From a virus: a stretch of DNA of 61,345 nt. Position 1 is the first letter of the stretch, and each line of letters starts with the position of its first letter. A program made the position numbers and the translations under genes. Below the pieces are notes generated by a model, which was not told the DNA's origin, made no database searches, and saw only the letters and a list, made by a program, of their open reading frames with translations. The DNA lies in the IMG/VR virus record IMGVR_UViG_3300036861_000887, positions 1 to 61,345 of that record. The stretch is one strand, 5' to 3'. Shown piece after piece: positions 42,120 through 49,114 of this stretch.

Positions 42120-42917
42120 TTAGAGAACTAACCCGCTGCGGGTAGACTGTCCCCCACGTGGGGAGAGACGCGCAGCAGCATTGCGCATCCATTTGCGCCA
42201 CGCTTTGGCCCAATCGCTATGCGGGTCTTTGTACTCGTGGTCGCGCATCTGCGCCGTTTCCCAGTCAATATCGACGGCTGGGACTTCACGCGCAGCCCAT
42301 AATCGGAGCGCCTCAGTGACGACAAAGGTGTCTGGCACAAATTTCGAAATGGGCGATAGGTTTGACCTGGGGGAGACTCTAGAGAGGGGGTCTTTCTTAC
42401 TCTTCTTCAATCCTAGCTTCTTCTCAATCCTAGAAGACAAATCAGGTTGACCGAAATTCGGTTGAACGGATTTCTGTACAGGTTCACCGAAATCAGGTTT
42501 GGTGACTTCGGATGAAGCGCTTGATTTTTCTACACATTCACCGAAATCAGGTTTGGCGACTTCGGCTCCGAAATTATGTTTCGTGACTTCGGTACCGATA
42601 TCAGGTTTAATGATTTCGGTTGGGCATTCGTACACAATCGTTTCCCAGCCGGTAAACTTTCCTCCGTGTCCCTTGACACGTTCCCGCTTCGCATAGCCGA
42701 TGGCTTCGAGTTCATGAAATGCCGAAGCAATAGAAATCCGGCCCTCGCTTGGACTTTGGGCCACAAGATCTTCATAGCGGATTTCCCAATTGTCTGGCTT
42801 AGTGAGGAGGTAGGTGAGCAGCCCGCGTGCCCTGAAGCTCAGGCGCGTATCATTCAGGCCGGTTTTATCCAGAATGACATAGTTATGCTCATGTCTGAGC
42901 ACACGAACTATCGGCAT
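42120..42917 (-). CDS. Replication initiator / helicase-loader-type winged-helix protein
   Basis: 265 residues. N-terminal winged helix: ILDKTGLNDTRLSFRARGLL ... then GRISIASAFHELEAIGYAKR, as in phage replisome organisers. The middle is a series of 9-residue repeats (EVAKPDFGE, EVTKPDFGE) encoded by 27-bp DNA repeats, then Lys-rich linkers and a C-terminal DnaD-like helical domain (WAKAWRKWMRNAAAR). Lambda O and similar initiators also carry their own origin inside the gene. ATG 42917 has AGAGGGG upstream; first gene of the leftward replication operon. Confidence 0.75.
   Translation of the reverse strand: MPIVRVLRHEHNYVILDKTGLNDTRLSFRARGLLTYLLTKPDNWEIRYEDLVAQSPSEGRISIASAFHELEAIGYAKRERVKGHGGKFTGWETIVYECPTEIIKPDIGTEVTKHNFGAEVAKPDFGECVEKSSASSEVTKPDFGEPVQKSVQPNFGQPDLSSRIEKKLGLKKSKKDPLSRVSPRSNLSPISKFVPDTFVVTEALRLWAAREVPAVDIDWETAQMRDHEYKDPHSDWAKAWRKWMRNAAARLSPRGGQSTRSGLVL
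42487..42619. repeat. 27-bp iteron-like repeats inside the initiator gene (candidate origin)
   Basis: Copies start at 42487, 42541, 42568 and 42595 (27-bp register), with degenerate ones at 42451 and 42514. Each holds the dyad CCGAAATCA ... TGACTTCGG. A T/A-rich stretch (tttttct, 42525-42531) lies in one degenerate copy. Confidence 0.65.
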
Positions 42918-42975
42918 AACATCCCCTCTGCCCATTTGTTCCCTCTGGCACGGACGTGATACATGGTGTATATTC

Positions 42976-43023
42976 CCAGTAACGTACTGGCTTCATGATA
43001 CATTACCAGCAACTTACTGGCAA
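42976..43023. promoter_or_regulatory. Two operator-like palindromes in the replication promoter
   Basis: CCAGTA-ACG-TACTGG (42976-42990) and CCAGCAACTTACTGG (about 43006-43020). They overlap the promoter at 42995-43023 and precede the small plus-strand regulator. Confidence 0.6.
42995..43023 (-). promoter_or_regulatory. Leftward promoter of the replication operon
   Basis: Minus strand TTGCCA, 17 bp, TATCAT, 78 bp upstream of the initiator ATG and inside the operator pair. Confidence 0.6.
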
Positions 43024-43030
43024 TAGAATA

Positions 43031-43216
43031 ATGGATAAACCAAAGCGGCGAAAATCCCCAAAAAGTGCGATGGCGACCAAGAAAGTCACCATCGTGATCC
43101 CCGAGGCCCTAGACGCGCACATCTACGCGCTCGCGGAACAGGAGTACGTCGGGATAAGTGAGATGTACGCCTGCCTCCTCCAAGAAGCGCTCGACCACCG
43201 CGCGCGCCAGGGCTAG
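43031..43216 (+). CDS. Ribbon-helix-helix-type regulator
   Basis: 61 residues from MDKPKRRKSPKSAMATKKVT; then KKVTIVIPEALDAHIYALAE and a second helix, the strand-helix-helix plan of CopG/Arc proteins. Basic N-terminal tail. Starts just right of two palindromes, its probable operators, so it likely controls the replication promoter and itself. An in-frame ATG at 42995 would place the start inside the operator. No strong SD. Confidence 0.65.
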   Translation: MDKPKRRKSPKSAMATKKVTIVIPEALDAHIYALAEQEYVGISEMYACLLQEALDHRARQG

Positions 43217-43220
43217 CCCA

Positions 43221-43553
43221 TCACCACCGCACACGGGACCGCCGCCCCGGCCGCCGACTCCGGCGCCGCACCTCCGCCCGTGGCAGGGCCGCGACTTCCG
43301 CTGCCGCGCGCGCATTGTTACACCGCAGACACGCCAGCACCGTCCGCTCCTCGCCATCGGGGCCTCTCTCCCGTCGCCCCGGATCGAGTCGGCTCCGGAG
43401 GTGGTCGACCGTCGCCATCTCGGGCGGCAGGTGTTTGAGATGCGCCGACGGATACCCCGGCATCTCCTCCGGGGGAATCGTCTTGACCCCACAATAGACA
43501 CAGTGCGGATTCTGCGCCCAGAGCCGCCGCCGCCGGTATTTCAGCTTCGCCAT
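43221..43553 (-). CDS. HNH endonuclease
   Basis: 110 residues. HCVYCGVK with a following CLRCNN make the zinc knuckles; ATVDHLRSRLDPGR supplies the HNH core. GGGGAGGAGG precedes ATG 43553. It starts inside the 3' part of the sigma-like gene in another frame (236-nt overlap). Free-standing HNH enzymes in phages are homing or packaging nucleases; here it is far from the terminase, so homing or host-DNA attack is likelier (inference). Confidence 0.82.
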   Translation of the reverse strand: MAKLKYRRRRLWAQNPHCVYCGVKTIPPEEMPGYPSAHLKHLPPEMATVDHLRSRLDPGRRERGPDGEERTVLACLRCNNARAAAEVAALPRAEVRRRSRRPGRRSRVRW

Positions 43554-44187
43554 GGCGCTCCTCCTCCCCGCACCGCCGACACTGCGCCACCCATGGAGCA
43601 AAGCAGCGGCGACACACCGGGCACTGCCACCCCTTCGGCGCCTGCTGCACCTCCAATGCGCGCAGCGTCTTCGCCTCATTCCGCGTGAGCGGCCGGAGAT
43701 ACCGCAGCATCTTGAGGCGGCTCGCTTCCTTGAGGGCCACCCGCTTCCCCTCGCGCATCCGCCCAATCGTGGAGAACGAGAGCCCACAGGCCTGTGCCAC
43801 GATGCGGAGCGGCTGCCCCGCGCCTTTCGTCACAAAGGCCGTAATGAGTGCGTCGTCTGCCTCGCGCATAGCCTCCACTTCTCCCACACTGGTGTCCGCA
43901 GGCTGCCGCGCCAGCATCTCGTCCGGCACGAGCACCAACGCAGGCCCCGCCACGTTCAAGACGTTACGCATGGCGCTATCGAGCTTGACGCGGAGCCAGG
44001 TGGCGATGCTGGTCCCTTTGGCCGGATCGTAACTGGCATGCGCCAGGGTGATGGCGAGGTTGCCCACCTCCTGGTAGTCCGACCGATCCGTCCGCTTCCC
44101 CTGGGCACGCCACCAGAAATCCGCCCGCTGCGCGCATAGGACAAGCACCTGCGACCAGGGCAGGCCATGGCAGGTGGCGTCGTCCAT
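43318..44187 (-). CDS. Sigma-70-like factor with C-terminal zinc ribbon
   Basis: 289 residues from MDDATCHGLPWSQVLVLCAQ. Region-2-like: YQEVGNLAITLAHASYDPAK and TSIATWLRVKLDSAMRNVL. Region-4-like HTH: LRIVAQACGLSFSTIGRMRE. Then CPVCRRCFAPWVAQCRRCG. The last 80 residues overlap the HNH gene out of frame and look low-complexity, so a shorter functional product is possible. AGGGGGAAGG precedes the ATG. One of three sigma-like genes in the window. Confidence 0.68.
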   Translation of the reverse strand: MDDATCHGLPWSQVLVLCAQRADFWWRAQGKRTDRSDYQEVGNLAITLAHASYDPAKGTSIATWLRVKLDSAMRNVLNVAGPALVLVPDEMLARQPADTSVGEVEAMREADDALITAFVTKGAGQPLRIVAQACGLSFSTIGRMREGKRVALKEASRLKMLRYLRPLTRNEAKTLRALEVQQAPKGWQCPVCRRCFAPWVAQCRRCGEEERHGEAEIPAAAALGAESALCLLWGQDDSPGGDAGVSVGASQTPAARDGDGRPPPEPTRSGATGERPRWRGADGAGVSAV

Positions 44188-44195
44188 CCTTCCCC

Positions 44196-44402
44196 CTAGC
44201 GCGGCGCCTCCACCCGCACATCGGTGAGCTGCCGCGCTACCTCCGGGTCCATCTTGTACCGCAGGTGGCGATCCATCGTCCGGCAGCCGAGGCGATACCC
44301 CTGCACACACACCCAGCACTCACAGGCCTTCAGGTCCCAATGCTGCGACATAATTTGGAGCACAATATCCCTCGGCGTCTGTAACAGGTCCTCAATCGTC
44401 AT
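44196..44402 (-). CDS. Small Cys-rich protein
   Basis: 68 residues from MTIEDLLQTPRDIVLQIMSQ, with ACECWVCVQGYRLGCR, a likely metal site. AGGAGG nine nt upstream at 44402. Sits between the sigma-like gene and the next small ORFs. Confidence 0.57.
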   Translation of the reverse strand: MTIEDLLQTPRDIVLQIMSQHWDLKACECWVCVQGYRLGCRTMDRHLRYKMDPEVARQLTDVRVEAPR

Positions 44403-44406
44403 AGCG

Positions 44407-44580
44407 TCATGCCTCCTCTCTCGCTTCTCGTGACATCTCCTCCGCCACCGCCAACCCGTGCTCAAACTGCCGCAATGCCTCCGGCGTCAGGCTCGCCCGA
44501 AACGCCGCGATGTGGTCCAGGTACTCCTGCGCCGAGGGCACCTGCGGGAATAGCTTGAGCCTGGTCCCGCAGGTGCCCAC
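44407..44580 (-). CDS. Small helical ORF, start uncertain
   Basis: The frame reads SAQEYLDHIAAFRASLTPEA then EHGLAVAEEMSREAREEA, a convincing helical protein, ending at 44407. Upstream it is open only to a TGA near 44581; GTG 44580 or an internal GTG may start it but neither has an SD. It could be the C-terminal half of the overlapping gene at 44462 via a frameshift. Confidence 0.45.
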   Translation of the reverse strand: MGTCGTRLKLFPQVPSAQEYLDHIAAFRASLTPEALRQFEHGLAVAEEMSREAREEA

Positions 44581-44680
44581 AGGTCAGGGGCGTATGCTGC
44601 CCACAGGTGCGGCAGGTCGGCAGGCTGGGCACGGTGGTCCAGCGGCGACAGGTGGGGCAAAAGGTCTGGTCAGCGGGCAT
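44462..44680 (-). CDS. Small zinc-ribbon protein (possibly frameshifted)
   Basis: 72 residues from MPADQTFCPTCRRWTTVPSL, with CPTC and CRTCGQH knuckles. The C-terminal third (GAGVPGPHRGVSGEPDAGG) looks like out-of-frame sequence, whereas the alternative frame there codes a natural-looking helix. TAATG overlap with the methyltransferase stop; GAGGAG upstream. Confidence 0.52.
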   Translation of the reverse strand: MPADQTFCPTCRRWTTVPSLPTCRTCGQHTPLTCGHLRDQAQAIPAGALGAGVPGPHRGVSGEPDAGGIAAV

Positions 44681-45342
44681 TAGGTCACTCCTCTGAGTAG
44701 TTGCAAACCGATCCATTTTGTATAGGCTGGGGGAATGGCTTGCGACAGTTCCTCGCGACTCATCCAATCAATCCCCATGGCTTTCTGGGCGTCTGCATGC
44801 GAGATAGACGGCCGACGAATCCGGCTGCCGCCCTTCGCGGTTTTGCCAATGGTGTGGCCCCGCCCTTTCGCCACGCCCCCAAAGACGATGGCGTAGTCTG
44901 CCGTATGATCGCCGCAGTCGGTGCCAAAGAGGAGGCGGGAGGATTCAAACAGGCGGTGACGTTTCACCCGGATCCCGAGCGCTAAGCCACAAATCTGTAT
45001 GGGGAATCGGAGCGGAGCTCTCACGACATTCTCTAGGACATAGGGCACCTGCAACTGAAGGAGCATCTCCCGGAGCGGCGCAATGAGACGAGGGTGGTCG
45101 GTGCGGCCGTGGATGTTATTCGCGACGGTATAGGCCTGGCAGGGCGGGGAGGCGTGTATCAGATCATATTCCTGGCCATGTGCCGCAACGTATTCCAGCG
45201 CATCCGCCTGGATAAATGTCTCACCGCAATATCGTGCTTGAGGCTTGATATCGACACCGGTGACGCGGAATCCAGCATCCTGGTATCCTTTTGTTGCGCC
45301 ACCAGCCCCGCAGAAGAGATCAAGAAGGTGTGGTTTGCTCAT
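44680..45342 (-). CDS. DNA (cytosine-5) methyltransferase
   Basis: 220 residues. Motif I LLDLFCGAGGATKGY, motif IV ASPPCQAY (catalytic Cys), motif VI VLENV, motif VIII-like RVKRHRLFES, and a motif X-like AIPPAYTKWIG end. Shorter than cellular C5 enzymes, with little room for a target recognition domain, like other compact phage Dcm-type proteins. Modifies phage DNA, probably against restriction. ATG 45342 overlaps the preceding TGA. Confidence 0.9.
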   Translation of the reverse strand: MSKPHLLDLFCGAGGATKGYQDAGFRVTGVDIKPQARYCGETFIQADALEYVAAHGQEYDLIHASPPCQAYTVANNIHGRTDHPRLIAPLREMLLQLQVPYVLENVVRAPLRFPIQICGLALGIRVKRHRLFESSRLLFGTDCGDHTADYAIVFGGVAKGRGHTIGKTAKGGSRIRRPSISHADAQKAMGIDWMSREELSQAIPPAYTKWIGLQLLRGVT

Positions 45343-45557
45343 GACACGCCTCGTATGCTGCAAGGCGTGCTCGCAATATTGGATGTCTCCTCTGCTGGCG
45401 TCGTGTCCGATTGGTGTCCGGGACTGGGAGGGACACAGGGGGAATTGTCCGGCATTTTGGTGGGACTGGTAGAGCGAAGCAGTAGGAGTTTTCCCAAGGT
45501 TTTCCCCAAGAAAGACGCCATATGTTGCCCATCATGCGCAACCGGTTTCCCCGTCAT
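45339..45557 (-). CDS. Small hypothetical protein
   Basis: 72 residues; N-terminal MTGKPVAHDGQHMASFLGKT, then Pro/Ser/Thr-rich, probably disordered. GAGGAGG four nt upstream and ATGA overlaps at both ends. No motif. Confidence 0.5.
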   Translation of the reverse strand: MTGKPVAHDGQHMASFLGKTLGKLLLLRSTSPTKMPDNSPCVPPSPGHQSDTTPAEETSNIASTPCSIRGVS

Positions 45558-46126
45558 AGAACCTCCTCGTCTGACAGTGTCCGCTCAGTGTCCGAGTTCA
45601 GAAAAAACGTAAAAGGATTCGGGGCATCCTCGGGAGGGGTGAATCCTCTGCCAAAGATATTCAATTGGGGTTGTAGCAGGGCGATACACCATCTTTCAAA
45701 CAGCTTGGCCTCTTCTTCAGAGCATTCAAGGTAGGCGAAATCCGTAAAGGCCTTCTCCTCGCTGCGATGTCGGGCAATCCGAGTCATGATATCGGTCGAT
45801 CGTCCAACGTAGACGATGGTCGTGAACGAGAGGAGAAAATAGAGCCCGCAGAGGGGCTTAAAGGGTTGCGCATGGCGACGGATTAACCATTCGACATGCT
45901 CCCGATCAATCGTCTTCAGCGTCAGTGGTCCATAGAGGGCTTCGAGGGGTTTTTTCCCAATACTGTGTAGATCGAGGACGTGGGAGAGCCGTTTTTTGAG
46001 CAAGAGCTGCGCAACAAACTCTGACGTGGAGCCAGAGGACTCCCGATGTTCCTTCCCATTCCGTGAGTAGGCAATCCACCAGATGTTCTTCCGCTGAAAC
46101 ACGCGTCCCTCACCCCGCATCTTCAT
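45554..46126 (-). CDS. GIY-YIG nuclease fused to an integrase-type DNA-binding N-terminus
   Basis: 190 residues. Residues 1-45 (GEGRVFQRKNIWWIAYSRNG ...) closely copy the N-terminus of the adjacent integrase (GDGRVFKRGPVWWIAYSSNG ...), the arm-site-binding type domain. After a linker comes GIY-YIG: GLYFLLSFTTIVYVGRSTDI, Arg in TRIARH, Glu in FERWCIALL, then QPQLN. ATG 46126 has AAAGGAG four nt upstream and overlaps the integrase end by 17 nt. A nuclease aimed at the integrase sites is plausible; see findings. Confidence 0.72.
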   Translation of the reverse strand: MKMRGEGRVFQRKNIWWIAYSRNGKEHRESSGSTSEFVAQLLLKKRLSHVLDLHSIGKKPLEALYGPLTLKTIDREHVEWLIRRHAQPFKPLCGLYFLLSFTTIVYVGRSTDIMTRIARHRSEEKAFTDFAYLECSEEEAKLFERWCIALLQPQLNIFGRGFTPPEDAPNPFTFFLNSDTERTLSDEEVL

Positions 46127-47177
46127 CACTCTCCTTTTGCATATATAGTAACTGTCCCGAAGCGAATGCTTCGAGCCGCCGCATGGCCTCCCGCAAATCC
46201 GCATCACTGACAATATGATACCGATCAAACATACTCCGCGTGGCATGCCCACTGATGGCCATGGCGACTCGCTCCGGAATCCCCGCCTGCACCATGTTCC
46301 GGACGGCCGTCCGGCGCAGATCGTGGAACAGCCGGTAGGGAATGCCCGCCTTGCGTGTGGCCGTCTTCCAGGCGGTGTCAATGTCCCGTACCCGGCGCCC
46401 CTCCCGATGAAAGACGTACGGCACCAGCCGATCCCCAACGGTCCGCTGCGTGGCGCGGTGGTCGATCACTCGGCGCAGGGGGCCATGGAGCGGAATCTGT
46501 CGTCCGCGCCGTGTTTTACTCTGCGCGCTTCGCAGTCGCACCGTCCCTGCCTTGAGATCCACATCCCGCCATTCGAGCGAGAGGATTTCGCCCTTCCGCC
46601 ACCCGGTATAGTACCCAAAGCGCGTGATATCCTGGAGATACGGGGGGAGGTGCGGCAAGAGCCGGTCCAGGTCCGCCGCCTCAAAGAAGCCCTCCCGCAC
46701 ATTGTCCACCGGCAAGCGGCGGATGTGGGGCACACGCAGCACCTGTTGCCGCCGATAGCCGAGCTTCAGGGCTTGTCCCAGGAGTCCGGTGCGCCGGTTC
46801 ACGCTGGCTGGTGCGGCCCCAGCCGCGCGCTGCGCCTGCACGAAGCGGTCAATGACTGTTTCCGTGACGTCCTGGGCGCGCATGGTGCCACAGAACGCCG
46901 TCACATGGGCCAGGTGGGACTGGATATGCCGGAGACTGGCGACATTGCGGAGCGCCAGGTCGGTGACCAGGGCCTCCAGCAGGGTGCTGAGGCGCACCGT
47001 CCGGCTGCCCGCACTGGGCAACGTCCCCTGGTCGCGTTGGGCTAATCGCTGGGTGAGGAGCATCCGGGCCTCACTGCGCCGGGGCGACCGGCTGCTTTCT
47101 CGGGATTCCTGGCCATTCGAGGAATACGCAATCCACCAGACGGGACCGCGCTTGAAGACACGACCATCGCCGCGCAT
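46110..47177 (-). CDS. int: Tyrosine-family integrase
   Basis: 355 residues. N-terminal arm-binding domain (RGDGRVFKRGPVWWIAYSSN), SAM-like core-binding domain, and catalytic domain with Arg in GYYTGWRKGEIL, HDLRR (His-x-x-Arg), then SGHATRSMFDRYHI with the His and the nucleophilic Tyr. Integrates or excises the phage at attP/attB; no att site could be identified here. SD AGGAAGA region before ATG 47177. Downstream of an excisionase-like gene, the usual order. Confidence 0.9.
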   Translation of the reverse strand: MRGDGRVFKRGPVWWIAYSSNGQESRESSRSPRRSEARMLLTQRLAQRDQGTLPSAGSRTVRLSTLLEALVTDLALRNVASLRHIQSHLAHVTAFCGTMRAQDVTETVIDRFVQAQRAAGAAPASVNRRTGLLGQALKLGYRRQQVLRVPHIRRLPVDNVREGFFEAADLDRLLPHLPPYLQDITRFGYYTGWRKGEILSLEWRDVDLKAGTVRLRSAQSKTRRGRQIPLHGPLRRVIDHRATQRTVGDRLVPYVFHREGRRVRDIDTAWKTATRKAGIPYRLFHDLRRTAVRNMVQAGIPERVAMAISGHATRSMFDRYHIVSDADLREAMRRLEAFASGQLLYMQKESDEDAG

Positions 47178-47204
47178 AGGGTCTTCCTTTCGGGTTTGGG
47201 GAGG

Positions 47205-47540
47205 TTATGCGCGCGCATTATGGGGATCTCCGTTGCGGGAGGCAAGCCACTGCCGCATCCCGGCCTCGGAACAGTACCACCGGTGGCCATCGTGGATGGT
47301 AAACGGCAGCGTGGCCACCCGCTTGTAGAGCCATTTCTGTGTGACACCCAGGTGCCGTGCCGCGTCCGTGACCGTCAAGAGCGTCAGGCTGGCGGGCAGC
47401 GCGTGCGGGAGGAGCAGGAGTTGCACGCCCAGCGCACTCTGGAGCGCTGCAACCAGCGGGACGAGCGCGACCACCTCCTCTCGACTCAGTTCGGGCACGA
47501 GCGTGAGGAGCCGGTGCACCTGCTGCTGGGGCGTGTCCAT
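47205..47540 (-). CDS. Excisionase-like HTH protein
   Basis: 111 residues from MDTPQQQVHRLLTLVPELSR. The C-terminal half is a MerR/HTH_17-type winged helix (LTVTDAARHLGVTQKWLYKR, then WYCSEAGMRQWLASR) as in excisionases. Directly before the integrase gene. Probably directs excision; alternatively a DNA-binding adaptor. TAATG overlap with the upstream stop. Confidence 0.65.
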   Translation of the reverse strand: MDTPQQQVHRLLTLVPELSREEVVALVPLVAALQSALGVQLLLLPHALPASLTLLTVTDAARHLGVTQKWLYKRVATLPFTIHDGHRWYCSEAGMRQWLASRNGDPHNARA

Positions 47541-47815
47541 TAGTCGTTGGTCCTTCCAAGGTGGCCCGCCAGGACGATGGAGATGCTGCTCGCCCAGCCG
47601 AAACAGCACCCCGCCAGCAGGAGCACCGGGCTACACTCGGTCTCAAAGAGCGACGTCACGTAGCACAGGCCAGCGACGCCATAGAGGCCCCATCCGAGCC
47701 GTCGCAGATTGCGCCAATGCACCGCGCTACATGCCGTACAGGCGCGGGCACCATCGGGCGGCATATGCGGGAGCCCTCCGTGCGGGCAGGGCACCTGCTG
47801 TTGGGGCGTGTCCAT
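47540..47815 (-). CDS. Small membrane protein with Cys-rich N-terminus
   Basis: 91 residues from MDTPQQQVPCPHGGLPHMPP. Cys pairs (ARACTACSAVHW) then two hydrophobic helices (GWGLYGVAGLCYVTSLF and VLLLAGCCFGWASSIS). Shares an almost identical 25-bp start region with the excisionase-like gene. Unknown role. Confidence 0.57.
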   Translation of the reverse strand: MDTPQQQVPCPHGGLPHMPPDGARACTACSAVHWRNLRRLGWGLYGVAGLCYVTSLFETECSPVLLLAGCCFGWASSISIVLAGHLGRTND

Positions 47816-48012
47816 CATTGCTCCCCGCGGGCGAGGAATCCCGCCAACCGGCTGGACTCCGCGACCCAGCCGACATTGGTCAGCACCAGCACTACTGTCT
47901 CCCCAACCACCCGGTGCCCGCATACCTCGTAGACGTCGATTCCGTGCCGGGGCGGGGTAAGCCAGCGGATGGCGTAGCGGACCTGACTGCCGACCTGCTG
48001 TGGTGTTTCCAC
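47815..48012 (-). CDS. Small hypothetical protein, GTG start
   Basis: 65 residues METPQQVGSQVRYAIRWLTP, beta-rich (YEVCGHRVVGETVVLVLTN), resembling small SH3-like proteins. GTG at 48012. Third gene in a row starting M(D/E)TPQQ. Confidence 0.52.
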   Translation of the reverse strand: METPQQVGSQVRYAIRWLTPPRHGIDVYEVCGHRVVGETVVLVLTNVGWVAESSRLAGFLARGEQ

Positions 48013-48015
48013 GCG

Positions 48016-48240
48016 CTACCCCTCCATCTCTCGCCACGTGGCAGGAATGTGGGGTGCGTGCCTCGTCTTGGCATAGACCCAGTCAAACTCGGCGCAGAAG
48101 AGGACGGCCATGGCATTCATCTCCCAGATATTGTGGTAGGCTGTGCGCCGCAGCGCCTGCTCCAGGTAGGCAGCGCGCGCCTCCAGGGGATCCCTGTAGG
48201 CAATCGTGAGGCAGCAGGGCTCCTGGGGCGGGTCAGGCAT
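48016..48240 (-). CDS. Small hypothetical protein
   Basis: 74 residues from MPDPPQEPCCLTIAYRDPLE, helical, ending PHIPATWREMEG. Overlaps the previous gene stop (TGATG-type), AAGGAGG upstream. Unknown. Confidence 0.52.
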   Translation of the reverse strand: MPDPPQEPCCLTIAYRDPLEARAAYLEQALRRTAYHNIWEMNAMAVLFCAEFDWVYAKTRHAPHIPATWREMEG

Positions 48241-48407
48241 CATTCCTCCTTGCGGGCGATGACGGCGGCCACCCGTAATGTCTCCAAATCGTCGGCAGTG
48301 AGCCGGTCCCTGCCATAGAGCACCATGACGAGGGTTTGTACGTAGCGCGTGAGTTGTGCGACCTCCACCGCGATCCTCGCCAGGCGTTCCCGCGTCTCTG
48401 TGTCCAT
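48240..48407 (-). CDS. Very small helical protein
   Basis: 55 residues from MDTETRERLARIAVEVAQLT, a single long helical region (VQTLVMVLYGRDRLTADDLE). TGAGGA upstream. Coupled to the next gene. The 88 bp upstream (48408-48495) show nothing clear. Confidence 0.5.
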   Translation of the reverse strand: MDTETRERLARIAVEVAQLTRYVQTLVMVLYGRDRLTADDLETLRVAAVIARKEE

Positions 48408-48495
48408 TCCTCAGTCCCCTCTCACGGGCCTGGCCGGGTTCCTCTCCAGGTGGTGCCATGCACTGTCACGCCCCGGCACGACCAGGCCCGCTCGC

Positions 48496-48699
48496 TTACT
48501 CCGGATTGATGAAGATCCCGTCATACTCCACGTCGGCCCCCTCGCCGTGTACCGCCAACGACCGCCCGGCGGGAAACGTGAGCGGGGAGCAGCGCCAGCG
48601 GCCGGGTGGAATAACCACCGCGTCACTTTCCCCATCCCAGACCAGCGGCTGCGTGGCGCCAGTGTCTAGATTTGTTAAGGTGGCGAGCACGTGTTCCAT
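48496..48699 (-). CDS. Small beta-rich protein
   Basis: 67 residues from MEHVLATLTNLDTGATQPLV, short strands with a Gly/Pro turn (PPGRWRCSPLTFPAGRS). The ATG follows AGGAGGGACGAGGG and a CCCCC-AC-GGGGG hairpin (48714-48725). Unknown. Confidence 0.52.
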   Translation of the reverse strand: MEHVLATLTNLDTGATQPLVWDGESDAVVIPPGRWRCSPLTFPAGRSLAVHGEGADVEYDGIFINPE

Positions 48700-48725
48700 C
48701 CCTCGTCCCTCCTCCCCCGTGGGGG

Positions 48726-49112
48726 TTAGTCCTGTGGCCGGATCGATGCCGGCCAGCATTGCAGTTTGGTATGCTCCGTCTTCTCATTAAGCTCCATAGC
48801 ATATTCTGTCGTATTGTTGTACGTATATGAACGTGCGGGGATCATTCTTCCAGGGAGTTGCGACTTGATGAGTAACTCTTTCGTGACATCGTAGGCATGC
48901 TGCATATAGGTCATGCACTCTGGTAACGTATTGAACGCATACCAGGGTCTCCAGGTGCGAGCAGCCCAGTCTTGTTGCTTCGAATACTTCCCAGGGACGT
49001 TCATATCTTTCCCCCACAACACCCACCCGCAGTCTACCGGTACGGGCTGCTGCGCCTGCACCACTGTACCGAGAAGCACCAGCCCTACCACCATGCCAAT
49101 GTATCGCCGCAT
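48726..49112 (-). CDS. Exported small protein
   Basis: 128 residues. Signal peptide MRRYIGMVVGLVLLGTVVQA, mature part with Trp-rich WAARTWRPWYAFNTLPECMTY, paired Cys possible. GAGGAGG seven nt upstream. One of several exported proteins outside the 24-34 kb block; function unknown. Confidence 0.58.
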   Translation of the reverse strand: MRRYIGMVVGLVLLGTVVQAQQPVPVDCGWVLWGKDMNVPGKYSKQQDWAARTWRPWYAFNTLPECMTYMQHAYDVTKELLIKSQLPGRMIPARSYTYNNTTEYAMELNEKTEHTKLQCWPASIRPQD

Positions 49113-49114
49113 GG

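Noticed and set aside
46215-47045. Plus-strand 276-codon frame
   Set aside because: Antisense to the integrase catalytic domain.
46110-47204. attP core near the integrase
   Set aside because: No convincing arm repeats plus core could be picked out without bacterial flanks.
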